Origin: Ruminococcus callidus
GTDB lineage: Bacteria; Bacillota; Clostridia; Oscillospirales; Ruminococcaceae
NCBI RefSeq assembly: GCF_020709055.1
Contig: NZ_JAJFCK010000003.1
Coordinates: forward strand, 47,771-111,770
Direction: 5' to 3'
Length of the DNA: 64,000 nt
Both the position numbers and the translations under genes were made by a program. Position 1 is the stretch's first letter. Each line of letters opens with the position of its first letter. Below, piece by piece: positions 49,425 through 58,967 of the stretch. Under the pieces are notes generated by a model, which worked only from the letters and a program-made list of their open reading frames with translations, was not told the DNA's origin and searched no databases.

Positions 49425-50819
49425 TCATTCCAAATCACCCTTCTTCCTTTTTTGTTCCTGACTAACATCCTGCGTTTTCAGATAATCATCTATCGCTTGA
49501 CGTGCATAATCAATATCCTTCAATTCTGAATTTACTGCTTTATATTCGGAATTGGATTTGTCACGTTGCTGTATCATTTCATTTCTCTTTTTGATGAGAT
49601 TTTCTTCGCTCGGAACTTTTCCATCTGGATAAGCAGCTTTTAGTTTTGTTCCAGCTTCACGATATTTTTCTAATTCATTTGAGAATTTTTCTGCAAAACC
49701 TTTCTTCTTTCTATCAGGCAAATTCTTCATTTGCTGCATGATAGGTCTATACTTTTGGAACACTCGCAAGGCTTCGATAGTTTCTGATATAGAAGCAATG
49801 TCTTTTTGTAAATGATTCAATTCTTCGACTAATTTAGCTCGATGCATTGAAGCAGAAATTGCAGCCGGCTTAACTTCTTTTGTACTTTCAATCTGATATT
49901 GCGTTAATATGTCTATTACACGAGATGCTTCTTGCATATTCCGTATATCTGCCCATTGTTCCAGTCCCTTTGCTTCTTGAAATAGTTCTGCACTTGTATC
50001 AATAATTTTGGTGCGTGGTCGATAGGCAAGTGATAACTCTTTATGTCGTAAGTAGTTTTCAATTCTTTTCTTTATTTGAGAAGTTTCATAATACCAACCA
50101 AGCGTTTTTGCTCTTGCAAATTTTTGCTGTTCTGGCATACGAAACTTCAAATCTATTTTCCGATTTGGATTGTAGTCAACTTCGATGTTATTAGCTCTGC
50201 ATTTGTCAAGAAAATCTTCAAAACTATCACTTCGCATTATTAGGCAATCCAATTCGTAGCGAAGTTTAGATTTCCATGAAAGACCTTGTTTCTCTTGTGA
50301 CCATTCATACCATCTTTGCTTTTTTCCTAACTCAGGATTTTCTACAACAGAAAGTTGATGTTCTCGGCAAAGCATATCGCTTGTATCTCTGATTTTTTGG
50401 TAAAGCAAGTTTTGCTTTCCTCGGTCTGCAAGATAATTCAACGTTCTCCCATTTTCAAGATTTACATTGTTTACTATGATGTGATTATGGATATGCTGCT
50501 TATCCGTATGTGTTGCAATCACAAACTGATACTCATTTCCAAAAAGCTTTTGACACAGCTCTAAACCAATTTGCATTGCTTCTTCTGGTGTAGTTTCACC
50601 GGGTGCAAAATTTTGATGAATGTGTCTTGCAAGGATTATGCCACGTCCTGTTCCTTTCTCATTTCTAACGGCATCAAACATTTCTGCTGCAATAACAGGG
50701 TCGTTAGAACAAGCAAAATTTTGAACCAATGTACCGTCTTCTGTTTTTTCAGGATTGACAATATACTCTAATGCTTGAGCTTGCGTAACGTAAATTGAAT
50801 GGACTGAAGTTGTTGCCAT
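49425..50819 (-). CDS. MobP-type relaxase of the second element
   Basis: 464 residues. Relaxase domain 1-190 with HTDKQHIHNHI near 103 and Tyr in ALEYIVNPEKT near 18; C-terminal coiled coil with NEMIQQRDKSNSEYKAVNSELKDIDYARQAI. The architecture matches the first ICE's relaxase but the sequence is clearly diverged. It overlaps the accessory gene by 52 bases. Confidence 0.93.
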   Translation of the reverse strand: MATTSVHSIYVTQAQALEYIVNPEKTEDGTLVQNFACSNDPVIAAEMFDAVRNEKGTGRGIILARHIHQNFAPGETTPEEAMQIGLELCQKLFGNEYQFVIATHTDKQHIHNHIIVNNVNLENGRTLNYLADRGKQNLLYQKIRDTSDMLCREHQLSVVENPELGKKQRWYEWSQEKQGLSWKSKLRYELDCLIMRSDSFEDFLDKCRANNIEVDYNPNRKIDLKFRMPEQQKFARAKTLGWYYETSQIKKRIENYLRHKELSLAYRPRTKIIDTSAELFQEAKGLEQWADIRNMQEASRVIDILTQYQIESTKEVKPAAISASMHRAKLVEELNHLQKDIASISETIEALRVFQKYRPIMQQMKNLPDRKKKGFAEKFSNELEKYREAGTKLKAAYPDGKVPSEENLIKKRNEMIQQRDKSNSEYKAVNSELKDIDYARQAIDDYLKTQDVSQEQKRKKGDLE

Positions 50820-51097
50820 GCAGCATCTACCTCTCTTTTAACCTCTTGTATCTTTGCGGAATGTGTACATGATTCTTCGGATAACTTGTCCACACTCTGA
50901 GCTATGCTTTTTAAGAGGAGATTTAGATTTTTTAATTCTTCCTCACTGTTCTGAACTATCATATCATTGATGACAATCTGTCGGAAAAATTCGCTGATAG
51001 AGGAACAGCTTGATTGAATATATCGTGCTTCTATCATAGAGCTTTCAGCTTTATTTGCTCTAAAGCGATATAGGATTTCTCTCTTATCATCTTTCAT
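50768..51097 (-). CDS. Relaxosome accessory protein
   Basis: 109 residues from ATG 51097, which has GAAGGGG at proper distance. The N-terminal part (REILYRFRANKAESSMIEARYIQSSCSSISEFFRQIVINDMI) is RHH-like, the rest a coiled coil. Lies between mobC and the relaxase. Confidence 0.7.
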   Translation of the reverse strand: MKDDKREILYRFRANKAESSMIEARYIQSSCSSISEFFRQIVINDMIVQNSEEELKNLNLLLKSIAQSVDKLSEESCTHSAKIQEVKREVDAAWQQLQSIQFTLRKLKH

Positions 51098-51111
51098 ATG
51101 GTCATGCCCCT

Positions 51112-51447
51112 TCACTTAATCTGCGACAGTTTGATAATCAAACTGCATAACTGTTGGTTGATTTCATCCACTCCATTTTTCAAATCTTTAATGTCGTCTT
51201 GATACAGTTGTTTGCTGTAATGATAGCGAACTGTTATTTGATTTATGTTGTTTGCAACGCTACTAATAGCACGGCGTATTGCTCGCCATTCCTCTTCGGG
51301 ATACACAATTATATTTCCGTTAAGAGCCATACGGCGAAGATAAGAACTCATACTTTTGCATTTTGTCTGATTGTATTTTTGATTGAACTCGGCATATTCT
51401 TTTTCGTTCAGTCGAAAAGTTATCCGGTACATCTTATTATTTTCCAT
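51112..51447 (-). CDS. mobC: MobC-like relaxosome protein
   Basis: 111 residues. YRITFRLNEKEYAEFNQKYNQTKCKSMSSYLRRMALNGNIIV is an RHH domain and RRAISSVANNINQITVRYH the MobC segment. Next to it, upstream, is the hairpin cluster that probably forms oriT. Confidence 0.88.
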   Translation of the reverse strand: MENNKMYRITFRLNEKEYAEFNQKYNQTKCKSMSSYLRRMALNGNIIVYPEEEWRAIRRAISSVANNINQITVRYHYSKQLYQDDIKDLKNGVDEINQQLCSLIIKLSQIK

Positions 51448-51549
51448 TGCAATTTCCTTTCAAAGCTCATTTTCATTCACAAAAATGAAATAATGTTTTT
51501 TTGCAAAAAAACGCTTTTCTTTGTTGTATCAAGACTTGTAAGGATTTCT

Positions 51550-51731
51550 TTTGCCGAAGGCAAATTTGGGGTCTTAGGGGTTTTACCCCTAACAAGCATA
51601 GTCTGGTATTATCCAGACGATGACATTTGTCCGACAAATGTCGATGCTTGCTATTTTAGAAAACCGCCTTTGCGGTTTGTCGAAATATTCGCCATGCTCC
51701 TGCATGGCTCACTTTTCATGCAAAGCATGAA
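51550..51731. other. Cluster of seven hairpins, candidate oriT
   Basis: TTTGCC/GGCAAA (51550), TTAGGGG/CCCCTAA (51574), GTCTGG/CCAGAC (51601), GACATTTGT/ACAAATGTC (51622), AAACCGC/GCGGTTT (51661), GCCATGC/GCATGGC (51691), TTCATGC/GCATGAA (51715). CAAGCAT (51593) and ATGCTTG (51644) additionally enclose the third and fourth hairpins, forming a three-way junction. It lies directly upstream of mobC and relaxase, where oriT is expected. Confidence 0.72.
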
Positions 51732-52112
51732 ATTCGTAGATTACATATGCCGTAAAAAATACCCCTCTACTTATAAGATAGAAAAAAGGCATTTCCACGT
51801 GCTTTTTGCTCTATTGTTTACAAATTATTTACATCTATCAATGTGATATAATATAGTAAGGATAAGAATCGCTCGAATGTACAAAAAGCTTTCAATCACA
51901 TCAGCACATGGCGTAAAAAAGAAAGACTTATGTCAGATAAAAAGCGTTGCAATTCCGGCTGCTTGAATCTCAGAATGATAGGAGGGAGAGAACAGATTTT
52001 TATTCTGATGTCGTCAGTCATTGCTGCTGTTATCCGATATTGAAAGACAAGAACCGTTACTGTATTGCTTTTCCTCTGTGGATGTCTTATGTGAGATTGT
52101 CAGGAGGGAAAT
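51732..52112. other. Non-coding leader before a serine recombinase
   Basis: 380 bases without a supported gene. TATAAT occurs at about 51849 within GTGATATAATATAG, a likely -10, giving a leader of about 250 bases. A ribosome site AGGAGGG at 51982 is followed only by short frames. Confidence 0.45.
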
Positions 52113-53711
52113 ATGCTGGCAGAAAGAAAAAAGACAGCCCTATATGCAAGACTGTCTAAAGATGATTTAGAGGACGCTGTTAGCAACAGTATCATCCACC
52201 AGAAATTTATGCTTGAGAAATATGCCGAAGAACACGGTTACTACAATACGCAGTTTTATGCAGATGACGGATATACTGGAGTGAACTTCAATCGCCCAGC
52301 TTTTCAGGAAATGATGGACGATATTCGTAAAGGCAAAATTGAAAGAGTGATTGTAAAAGACTTCTCCAGATTTGGCAGAAACTATGTAGACTGTGGAAGA
52401 TATGTAGATTATGAATTCGCAACTTACAATGTTCAGTTTATTTCTATCGGGGAAAATTTCAATTCTGAAAATGGCGATAGAATTATGATGGGGCTGTTCA
52501 ATCTTATCAACGAGTTATATGCACAAGACATTTCCAGAAAGCAAAGGGCTGCAATTCGTGCTAAAGGTGAAAGCGGTAAACATGTAACAACACGACCGAT
52601 ATACGGATACCGCACAGACCCACAAGATAAATCTCATTGGATTATAGATGAAGATGCAGCAGAAGTAGTGCGTTTCATTTTCACCATGTATTTGAGTGGA
52701 CACGGATTTTCAGAAATTGCTGATATGCTGCATGATAAAAAAGTACTTTGTCCTAGTGCATATCGTGGTAAGATTAGAAAAGGAAGCTCTGCCCAGACTG
52801 ACCCGTATACATGGAATGGGAGAACTATTGCAGATATTCTATCTAAACAGGAATACTGTGGTGATACAGTAAATTTCCGAACAGAACGGAAATCATATAA
52901 AGATAAACGGGTGATATTCAAACCAGATTCAGAATTGGTGATTCACCAGAATACACAAACTGCAATTGTTAGCCGTGCAGATTATGAAGCGGTACAGGAA
53001 AAACTTTCTCAAAAGAAAAAATATGTTCGTAACAGAGAAAGACCTATTTTGGATGGAAAAGTATTTTGCTATGACTGCAAATGCAAAATGTACTTAATGA
53101 GAAAAAAACAAAAAGGCGGAATCTATAACGTGTATGTCTGCAACAATTACCGCAAGAAGAAAAATCAGACTTGTTCATCTCACTACATTCCGGAAAAAAC
53201 AATTCTGCAAGAATTGAAAAAGCTGCTTTATCAAATTCTACAAGAATACGAAAACGACAAAAAAACATTTTTAAGAAAACTACGATATTTGCTTCGGGCA
53301 AAATGCAGCTCTGAACTAATGGCAGCACGTTCCGAATGTGAAAAAGTCGAAAATCGAATTCGAGAAGTAAGCGATTATAAAAAATCCGCATACGCAGATA
53401 AACTCTCAAAACGCATTACAGACGAATTCTTTGATTCTATTATGTTCAGTATGGACGAAGAAACAATTCAACTAAAATCGAAATACGAAGAATGTCAGCA
53501 TGTCCTTTGTGCAGCAGAAGAAAAAATCAAAGGTGCTGATTTGTTTTGTAGAAGATTAAATCAATTCTCCTTGGAATCTCTAAATGAAATCTCTGAAACA
53601 GCTGTGAATAGTTTGGTGGATAGAATTGAGATAAGAGAGGAAAATGAATTGGGAAAGAAGAGTGTACTTCTTGATTTCTATCTTGTGGGAATTGGGAAAA
53701 TTTTATCATAA
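52113..53711 (+). CDS. Large serine recombinase (TnpX-like)
   Basis: 532 residues; AGGAGG upstream. Ser15 in YARLS, resolvase core to about 150 (IVKDFSRFGRNYVDCG), recombinase domain (about 165-280), zinc ribbon CYDCKCKMYL...C (about 315-350), coiled coil and a C-terminal DUF4368-like end with LVDRIEIRE. One of two such enzymes on this element; it may catalyse its own insertion or be a resident of an element internal to it. Confidence 0.92.
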   Translation: MLAERKKTALYARLSKDDLEDAVSNSIIHQKFMLEKYAEEHGYYNTQFYADDGYTGVNFNRPAFQEMMDDIRKGKIERVIVKDFSRFGRNYVDCGRYVDYEFATYNVQFISIGENFNSENGDRIMMGLFNLINELYAQDISRKQRAAIRAKGESGKHVTTRPIYGYRTDPQDKSHWIIDEDAAEVVRFIFTMYLSGHGFSEIADMLHDKKVLCPSAYRGKIRKGSSAQTDPYTWNGRTIADILSKQEYCGDTVNFRTERKSYKDKRVIFKPDSELVIHQNTQTAIVSRADYEAVQEKLSQKKKYVRNRERPILDGKVFCYDCKCKMYLMRKKQKGGIYNVYVCNNYRKKKNQTCSSHYIPEKTILQELKKLLYQILQEYENDKKTFLRKLRYLLRAKCSSELMAARSECEKVENRIREVSDYKKSAYADKLSKRITDEFFDSIMFSMDEETIQLKSKYEECQHVLCAAEEKIKGADLFCRRLNQFSLESLNEISETAVNSLVDRIEIREENELGKKSVLLDFYLVGIGKILS

Positions 53712-53921
53712 AGAAGAAAAGCGGTTGTGCTGCTTTATTTATAGTGATGCTTTTTGAATAAATAGCCATGTTGTTCCATCTATTCCTCAAAAATTCATAT
53801 TCGACAAAATCACATTTAAAAAGTTCTCAAATGATTCAGATATTGCAACTGGTTTCTTTTGCTTATCGGTTGTATAATTGCATTAACAAATTAAGAAAAA
53901 GTAAACAGGAAGGAGAACACA
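53712..53921. other. Intergenic region before the replication-like gene
   Basis: AT-rich; TATAAT at about 53873 in GTTGTATAATTG is a likely -10, with no clear -35. No gene seen. Confidence 0.45.
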
Positions 53922-55244
53922 ATGGAATTTGCAACTAATTATTCAGCCGACTATGAGTGGATGTCTACTTTTCTTGGATTGCGAAACGGTATACGTCATT
54001 TTTATGCTCTGATTTATGGATTCACGAAAAGCGGAAAGGATTGCTTTTGCAGTTATAAGACTTTTATGAATCGGCTGAGAATCAATTCTCGGTCAACTAT
54101 TTCTAAATACATCAAAACGTTGGTGCAGAAAAAATTGATTATCGTGGAACGAACAACAGGTGATTGTAATCATTATAGAGCAGACCTGAACTACCTTGAA
54201 AGTTTGAGAAAGGCAGCTGATTCCGATTCAGAAAAATCGGACTATTTTTTTGAAACGGTAGTCCAGTTTTCAAACACGGGTAGTACATTTTCTATACCCA
54301 ATAATAAAACATATAACTTTTTTTATGATGATGATTCTTTCTCTTCTGCTCTTTCAGAGCAAGAACGAAAAGAAGAGATTATCAAAGAAAAAGAAAATTT
54401 ATCGTTACAGCTAAATGCCGAACAACTCAAAACCAATTTTGATAGCTGTCTTATTGATGACATCGTTGAATGGATTGCAACAACAGATTGCATCTCAGTT
54501 CATGGTGAAACAATTGAACACGAATACCTAAAAGAGAAATTTTCAAAGTTGACCTCTCAGCATATTGCATATGTTATCAGAAATGTGAAGAAGCATGGCA
54601 AAGGAATCAATGACAAGAGAGCTTACTACCTTGCTGCATTATACAAATCTGTGGATATAGAATTTAATGCAACAAAAAAGAAAAAAAGAGTTCTCGGCAA
54701 TAAACTCGGCAATGAAATACGAGAAACTTCCCATGATGAAGCACAATCCATTTCTTCGCCGTATGCAGCATTAACTGAAGAAACAGAAGTCCGGAAGAAG
54801 TTAAGGAATGCTGGCATTTTTGATTTGTTTATGGATATGTTTGAAAAAAATCGAAAATACGATGACTACGACAATGCTTTACTTACAGAGATTAAGTCTG
54901 TAATTTCATGGGCGTGGAAAGTCAAAAAGAATATATACGTCAATTCAGTCAAAATGGATGCTAATGCAGTTCGGCAACAGTTAAACAAGCTAAATCGTTG
55001 GCACTTGCTTTTTACTATGGATAATTTGCGTAAAACGAATACTGTGCCAAAAAGCAGAAAGTCATATATTTTAACGGCTTTATACAACGCACCGACACAG
55101 TATGCAACATCCGATTTCAACGTAGATGAGGTGTATCCTGTGTCCGGTTCATCATCATCGACAGTTTCAGAAAATAATGATGAGCCTATAGCTATGGAAC
55201 TGGAAAGTCATTTCTTTCCGATACAGCCTGTAGAAGAATCATAA
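53922..55244 (+). CDS. Replication-initiator-like protein with winged helix and DUF6017-like end
   Basis: 440 residues; AAGGAGAAC upstream. Residues 10-90 hold an N-terminal helix-turn-helix (GIRHFYALIYGFTKSGKDCFCSYKTFMNRLRINSRSTISKYIKTLVQKKLI) typical of element replication initiators. The C-terminal third, with MDNLRKTNTVPKSRKSYILTALYNAP, matches the DUF6017 style. Together with ParA/ParB and iterons this supports a replicative stage of the element. Confidence 0.72.
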   Translation: MEFATNYSADYEWMSTFLGLRNGIRHFYALIYGFTKSGKDCFCSYKTFMNRLRINSRSTISKYIKTLVQKKLIIVERTTGDCNHYRADLNYLESLRKAADSDSEKSDYFFETVVQFSNTGSTFSIPNNKTYNFFYDDDSFSSALSEQERKEEIIKEKENLSLQLNAEQLKTNFDSCLIDDIVEWIATTDCISVHGETIEHEYLKEKFSKLTSQHIAYVIRNVKKHGKGINDKRAYYLAALYKSVDIEFNATKKKKRVLGNKLGNEIRETSHDEAQSISSPYAALTEETEVRKKLRNAGIFDLFMDMFEKNRKYDDYDNALLTEIKSVISWAWKVKKNIYVNSVKMDANAVRQQLNKLNRWHLLFTMDNLRKTNTVPKSRKSYILTALYNAPTQYATSDFNVDEVYPVSGSSSSTVSENNDEPIAMELESHFFPIQPVEES

Positions 55245-55284
55245 TTTTTTGATTCTGATATAGTGAAAGGAGTGATATTTATGG

Positions 55285-55677
55285 ATTTTAAATGAAATAG
55301 CGTTATTCGCTAATTGCAGTATCCTCTTTCTTTGTGGAAATGATAAGAATGTCGTTGAAAAGAATCCGTATAAAAGAGTGGCAAACATAAGCGAACGTGG
55401 TTGGGATAATCTTATTGCAATATTTGATAATGTTAATGACCATCCGCTTATTGCAAATATGCAAATGCAACTTAGTAGAATCGTCCTTTATAACCTAGAA
55501 ATTTGTTCTGGTGAGCAGATTCCAAATGAATTTCTTAGCGAAAAAGCCGATTTTATTCTTTGCGACAAGAAACAAAAGGATAGCCTTAGAAATTATCCTT
55601 TTAATCTATCCGACTTGCTTGCCCTTGGCGATATTTTTAATAAAAGCATTAAGTTTATGATTTCCGGCATTGAATAA
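55285..55677 (+). pseudogene. Frameshifted paralogue of the XRE regulator's C-terminal domain
   Basis: A frame open from 55276 to 55677 encodes NEIALFANCSILFLCGNDKN then LIAIFDNVNDHPLIANMQMQLSRIVLYNLE and DSLRNYPFNLSDLLALGD. The ATG with a ribosome site (55281) is in another frame and stops after four codons; removing one base after ATG would join it. The second half is clearly similar to the end of the next gene (QLSRIVLY, NYGFNFSDL). It may be broken or start at the GTG at 55378. Confidence 0.55.
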
Positions 55678-55720
55678 AGAGTATCGCAAAAGCATTGCAA
55701 GATAAGGAGAACTTTTATTT

Positions 55721-56413
55721 ATGTTTTGGGAGAAATTTCGGTATTTATCAGAAATCAAAGGGATTAAACCTCATGCAATATTGAAAGAACTTGAAATATC
55801 ATCGGGTTCAGCAAACAATTGGAAAAAGGGAACTATCCCTAATGGAGAAACACTAAAGAAAATTGCAGATTACTTTGATGTATCAATAGATTTTTTGCTT
55901 GATTCTGATGTAAATGTATCTGTAAGACTTAGTAGCAAGAAATCTGTTTTAAAAGAATCCAGTTCCGTTCCTCAGAGATTTAACAGTCTACAAGCAGTTG
56001 TGAGAACTTCTGATGAACAGAAACTTGCTATTGCTAAATATGTAGGTTGTTCTATTGGGTGGCTTATGAATAAACATGGAGTGAAATTTGAGCCGAAGGC
56101 TATGCTTTCTGATATGAATAGCAGCGTATTATTTACAATTCTGGACATTATGGACGGTTGCCCTGATAATGATATTGATACGGCTATGCAAATTCAACTT
56201 TCAAGGATTGTATTATACCATCTTTCAGAAAAAGGTTTTGGAACTGAAAAACTGTCTACTCTTTCCGGTATTGACCAGAACAAGCTTCATTTCATTCTTA
56301 CAGGAAAAGAAAACAAGGATTCTTCTCTTAATTATGGTTTCAACTTTTCAGACCTTGTTTATATCAAAAACGTTACAGGTCTTGATTATTCTTACTTGTT
56401 TTCAGGTAAATAA
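55721..56413 (+). CDS. XRE-family regulator with duplicated C-terminal domain
   Basis: 230 residues. HTH_XRE at 1-65 (YLSEIKGIKPHAILKELEISSGSANNWKKGTIPNGETLKKIADYFDVSIDFLL), then two segments; residues 145-228 (TILDIMDGCPDNDIDTAMQIQLSRIVLYHLSEKG, LNYGFNFSDLVYIKN) repeat the protein encoded just upstream. Weak AAGGAG site 13 bases before ATG. Likely regulator of element maintenance. Confidence 0.78.
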   Translation: MFWEKFRYLSEIKGIKPHAILKELEISSGSANNWKKGTIPNGETLKKIADYFDVSIDFLLDSDVNVSVRLSSKKSVLKESSSVPQRFNSLQAVVRTSDEQKLAIAKYVGCSIGWLMNKHGVKFEPKAMLSDMNSSVLFTILDIMDGCPDNDIDTAMQIQLSRIVLYHLSEKGFGTEKLSTLSGIDQNKLHFILTGKENKDSSLNYGFNFSDLVYIKNVTGLDYSYLFSGK

Positions 56414-56458
56414 AAAGAAAGAAAGTTCAAGTTTTATATTTAAAGGGAGTTGTTTATT

Positions 56459-56728
56459 ATGATGAGTTCAGCAACATATTTCAAGCTTTATGGTTGTATC
56501 TATGGTGTTTACTATAACAAGCTTGATAAGAAATACAATGTAGAGCGTTTTGACAACATGGAAGATGCAAATGCTTTTATGGAATTAAAAGCAACTGACC
56601 GACATCGCTTTATTCATGGTAGAAAATTGACTGATAGAAGAACAGTTATTCTTCTTATCGGTGAAAAAGCAGTAATAGACCTAGACATGAAAAGTATTAA
56701 CGAAAAGATTTCTAAAGCAGTAGGGTAA
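56459..56728 (+). CDS. Hypothetical small protein
   Basis: 89 residues; GGGAG 12 bases before ATG 56459. Contains YFKLYGCIYGVYYNKLDKKYNVERFDNMEDANAFMELK and HGRKLTDRRTVILLIGE. No family recognised. Confidence 0.6.
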   Translation: MMSSATYFKLYGCIYGVYYNKLDKKYNVERFDNMEDANAFMELKATDRHRFIHGRKLTDRRTVILLIGEKAVIDLDMKSINEKISKAVG

Positions 56729-56769
56729 TCATTCTGAATTCATATAGCGAACCGAAAAAAATGTGGCAC

Positions 56770-56797
56770 TTGTTTTTTTCGCAAAATACGCTATAAT
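56770..56797 (+). promoter_or_regulatory. Promoter of the sigma-like gene
   Basis: TTGTTT (56770-56775), 16 bases, TATAAT (56792-56797). Confidence 0.65.
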
Positions 56798-56848
56798 GAT
56801 ATACAGCAAAGAAAAACAATCTGTCTGCATATAGTTCAAAGGGGCGAT

Positions 56849-57199
56849 ATGCGGATGAGTGTTATTTTGTCATCGTCATATGCAGACTACCATGTATGGG
56901 AGATAGACTACTATGTGTGGGAGCAAAAGCAGCTGGAGAAAACTGAAATAATATATCGACACAAGCTGCTTTTAGCTCTTAGGATAGCAATGGATGAGTA
57001 TCGACTATCAAACCCAGAAGGTTATGAGTTGATTGAAGACTACTATCTTGGTGAAAAAGTCACACATAAAGAGTTAGGAAAACGGCATGGAATTGCCGAA
57101 TCTACTGCTCGTGAAAAGTTAAACAGAAATCTTCATCGTCTGCGAAAATTGGCGTATAAAAATCTTTCGTTTTTAGAGAATGAGTACCTTGACAATTGA
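56849..57199 (+). CDS. Sigma-70 region-4-like protein
   Basis: 116 residues; start at 56849 or two codons later after AAAGGGG. The C-terminal half PEGYELIEDYYLGEKVTHKELGKRHGIAESTAREKLNRNLHRLRKLAYK is a sigma region 4 helix-turn-helix. It precedes a serine recombinase, as the sigma-like gene of the first ICE precedes its integrase. Confidence 0.75.
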   Translation: MRMSVILSSSYADYHVWEIDYYVWEQKQLEKTEIIYRHKLLLALRIAMDEYRLSNPEGYELIEDYYLGEKVTHKELGKRHGIAESTAREKLNRNLHRLRKLAYKNLSFLENEYLDN

Positions 57200-57232
57200 A
57201 TAGAAGAGAAACGTTTTACCCTGTATAATTAC

Positions 57233-57261
57233 TTGATTTTTCTATGGATATACGGTATAAT
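57233..57261 (+). promoter_or_regulatory. Promoter of the last serine recombinase
   Basis: TTGATT (57233-57238), 17 bases, TATAAT (57256-57261), 53 bases before the start codon. Confidence 0.7.
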
Positions 57262-57314
57262 AAAATAAACAGTTATATCCGTCTGTCTGCATCACGAATG
57301 AGAGGTATTATGGG

Positions 57315-58895
57315 ATGATACAGACAGGAAAAATCACAGCATTATATGCGAGATTTTCTCATGATGAAGGCAATTCGGGGCATGACAGCAATAGCATTGC
57401 CAATCAGAAAGAACTTCTTGCAGAATATGCAAATACACATGGCTTTATAAACCATCAGTTTTACACAGACGATGGCTATTCCGGTACAAACTTTGAAAGA
57501 CCAGCATTTCAAAAAATGATGACAGATGTTGAGAATGGTCTGATTGGTACAATTATCGTTAAGGATATGTCACGTTTGGGAAGAAATTATCTGATGGTGG
57601 GACAGTATACAGAGATTATTTTTCCGGAATACAATGTTCGATTTGTGGCAATTAGCGATAATGTGGATTCCGCAGAGGGACTGAGTGACCTTATACCGTT
57701 CAGCAATCTTATCAACGAATGGTATGCAAAGGATATTTCCAAGAAAATGAGGGCGATGATTACTCAAAAGGGCAACTCTGGCAGACGACTTTGCAGCAGA
57801 GCAATCTACGGGTATATGAAATCACCTGAAGACAAAGAAAAATGGATAATAGACGAGTATGCTGCTTCTGTTGTTAGGCGAATTTATGAGCTTTATATAA
57901 GCGGAAATGGTGTGTCAAGAATAGCAAACATTCTTCGGGATGAAAAAATCCAGCGACCGTTTGTCTACCTTTATCAAAAAGAATCTGATACGCCATATGA
58001 ATGGACAGGTGCAACTATAACCGTGATTATTACAAATCGTGAATATTGCGGTGACACAGTGAATTTCAAGACACATAAGCCTTCTTATAAAAGCAAGAAA
58101 ATCATAAAAAATCCGCCGGAACTGCAACGTGTTTTTTTAGATACTCACCCAGCTATCATTGACAGAGTGATATTTGAAAAGGCACAAAACCGATATGCTA
58201 AAAGATGCAGAAAAAAGAAAAGTAAAACAAAAGATACGCTTTTCACTGGATATGTATACTGCAAAGATTGCAAATCCAGATTTCATGTATTTAGGCATAA
58301 AGCTCGTGGCAACATGATTGTAAGTTATGAGTGTTCTGGTTATAGAAAGCAGCAAAAAAAATGCACCTATCATCGTATTGATGAAGATGCACTAAAGCAA
58401 TGTGTATTGCAGAAAATCAAACTTATGTGGTACGAAGCCAAGAGTGATATTCGGTCATTTAAAGCCAAAGTAAGAAAAAGGCTGAATGCCGATGAAACAG
58501 CATCCAGAAGCAAAATCCAATCAGAAATAGATGCTGCACAAACTCGAATTGCTGAGATTGATAAGTATGTACAGGGTTTGTTTGAAGCAAAAGTTCGTAA
58601 CGAAATTGATTCAGATATTTTCGGAAGTTTATCAAAAACATACACTGAAGAAAAGGCTGAACTGAATGCAAAAATTGCAGACCTGATTTTACAGGAAAAT
58701 AGTGCAAAAGATGCATATCAGAAAATCAATAGATTGTATGAAGCAATTGAAAAATACGACAGCATTACAGAGCTTACTCCCGAAGTCTTATCTGATTTTG
58801 TTGACCGTATTGAAGTTGGCGAACATTTGAAAGGCACAAAGGAACAGAAAATTGACGTGTTTTTTGTAGGTGTTGGACTTATGGACACGTTATGA
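57315..58895 (+). CDS. Large serine recombinase (TnpX-like), probable integrase of the second element
   Basis: 526 residues. Ser15 in YARFS, IVKDMSRLGRNYLMVGQY, LINEWYAKDISKKMRAM, zinc ribbon CKDCKSRFHVF...C near 315-350, coiled coil, C-terminal DFVDRIEVGE. Distinct from the recombinase at 52113 but same group. It is the last mobile gene before the chromosomal polysaccharide cluster, so it is the best candidate for the integrase. Confidence 0.92.
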   Translation: MIQTGKITALYARFSHDEGNSGHDSNSIANQKELLAEYANTHGFINHQFYTDDGYSGTNFERPAFQKMMTDVENGLIGTIIVKDMSRLGRNYLMVGQYTEIIFPEYNVRFVAISDNVDSAEGLSDLIPFSNLINEWYAKDISKKMRAMITQKGNSGRRLCSRAIYGYMKSPEDKEKWIIDEYAASVVRRIYELYISGNGVSRIANILRDEKIQRPFVYLYQKESDTPYEWTGATITVIITNREYCGDTVNFKTHKPSYKSKKIIKNPPELQRVFLDTHPAIIDRVIFEKAQNRYAKRCRKKKSKTKDTLFTGYVYCKDCKSRFHVFRHKARGNMIVSYECSGYRKQQKKCTYHRIDEDALKQCVLQKIKLMWYEAKSDIRSFKAKVRKRLNADETASRSKIQSEIDAAQTRIAEIDKYVQGLFEAKVRNEIDSDIFGSLSKTYTEEKAELNAKIADLILQENSAKDAYQKINRLYEAIEKYDSITELTPEVLSDFVDRIEVGEHLKGTKEQKIDVFFVGVGLMDTL

Positions 58896-58967
58896 AATCG
58901 TGTTCCCCATGCGAATTACAACTATAATTAATTTTGAAAAGAAGAAAATGATGATTGGAATGATTAA
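58896..58967. other. Probable right end of the second element
   Basis: 72 bases between the last recombinase and the glycosyltransferase. No repeat pairing with the visible parts of the other end can be made because the left end is outside the window. Confidence 0.45.

Noticed and set aside
51154..51846. 230-codon frame covering the hairpin cluster
   Set aside because: It reads through mobC antisense and all seven hairpins; protein is low in recognisable structure and has no ribosome site.
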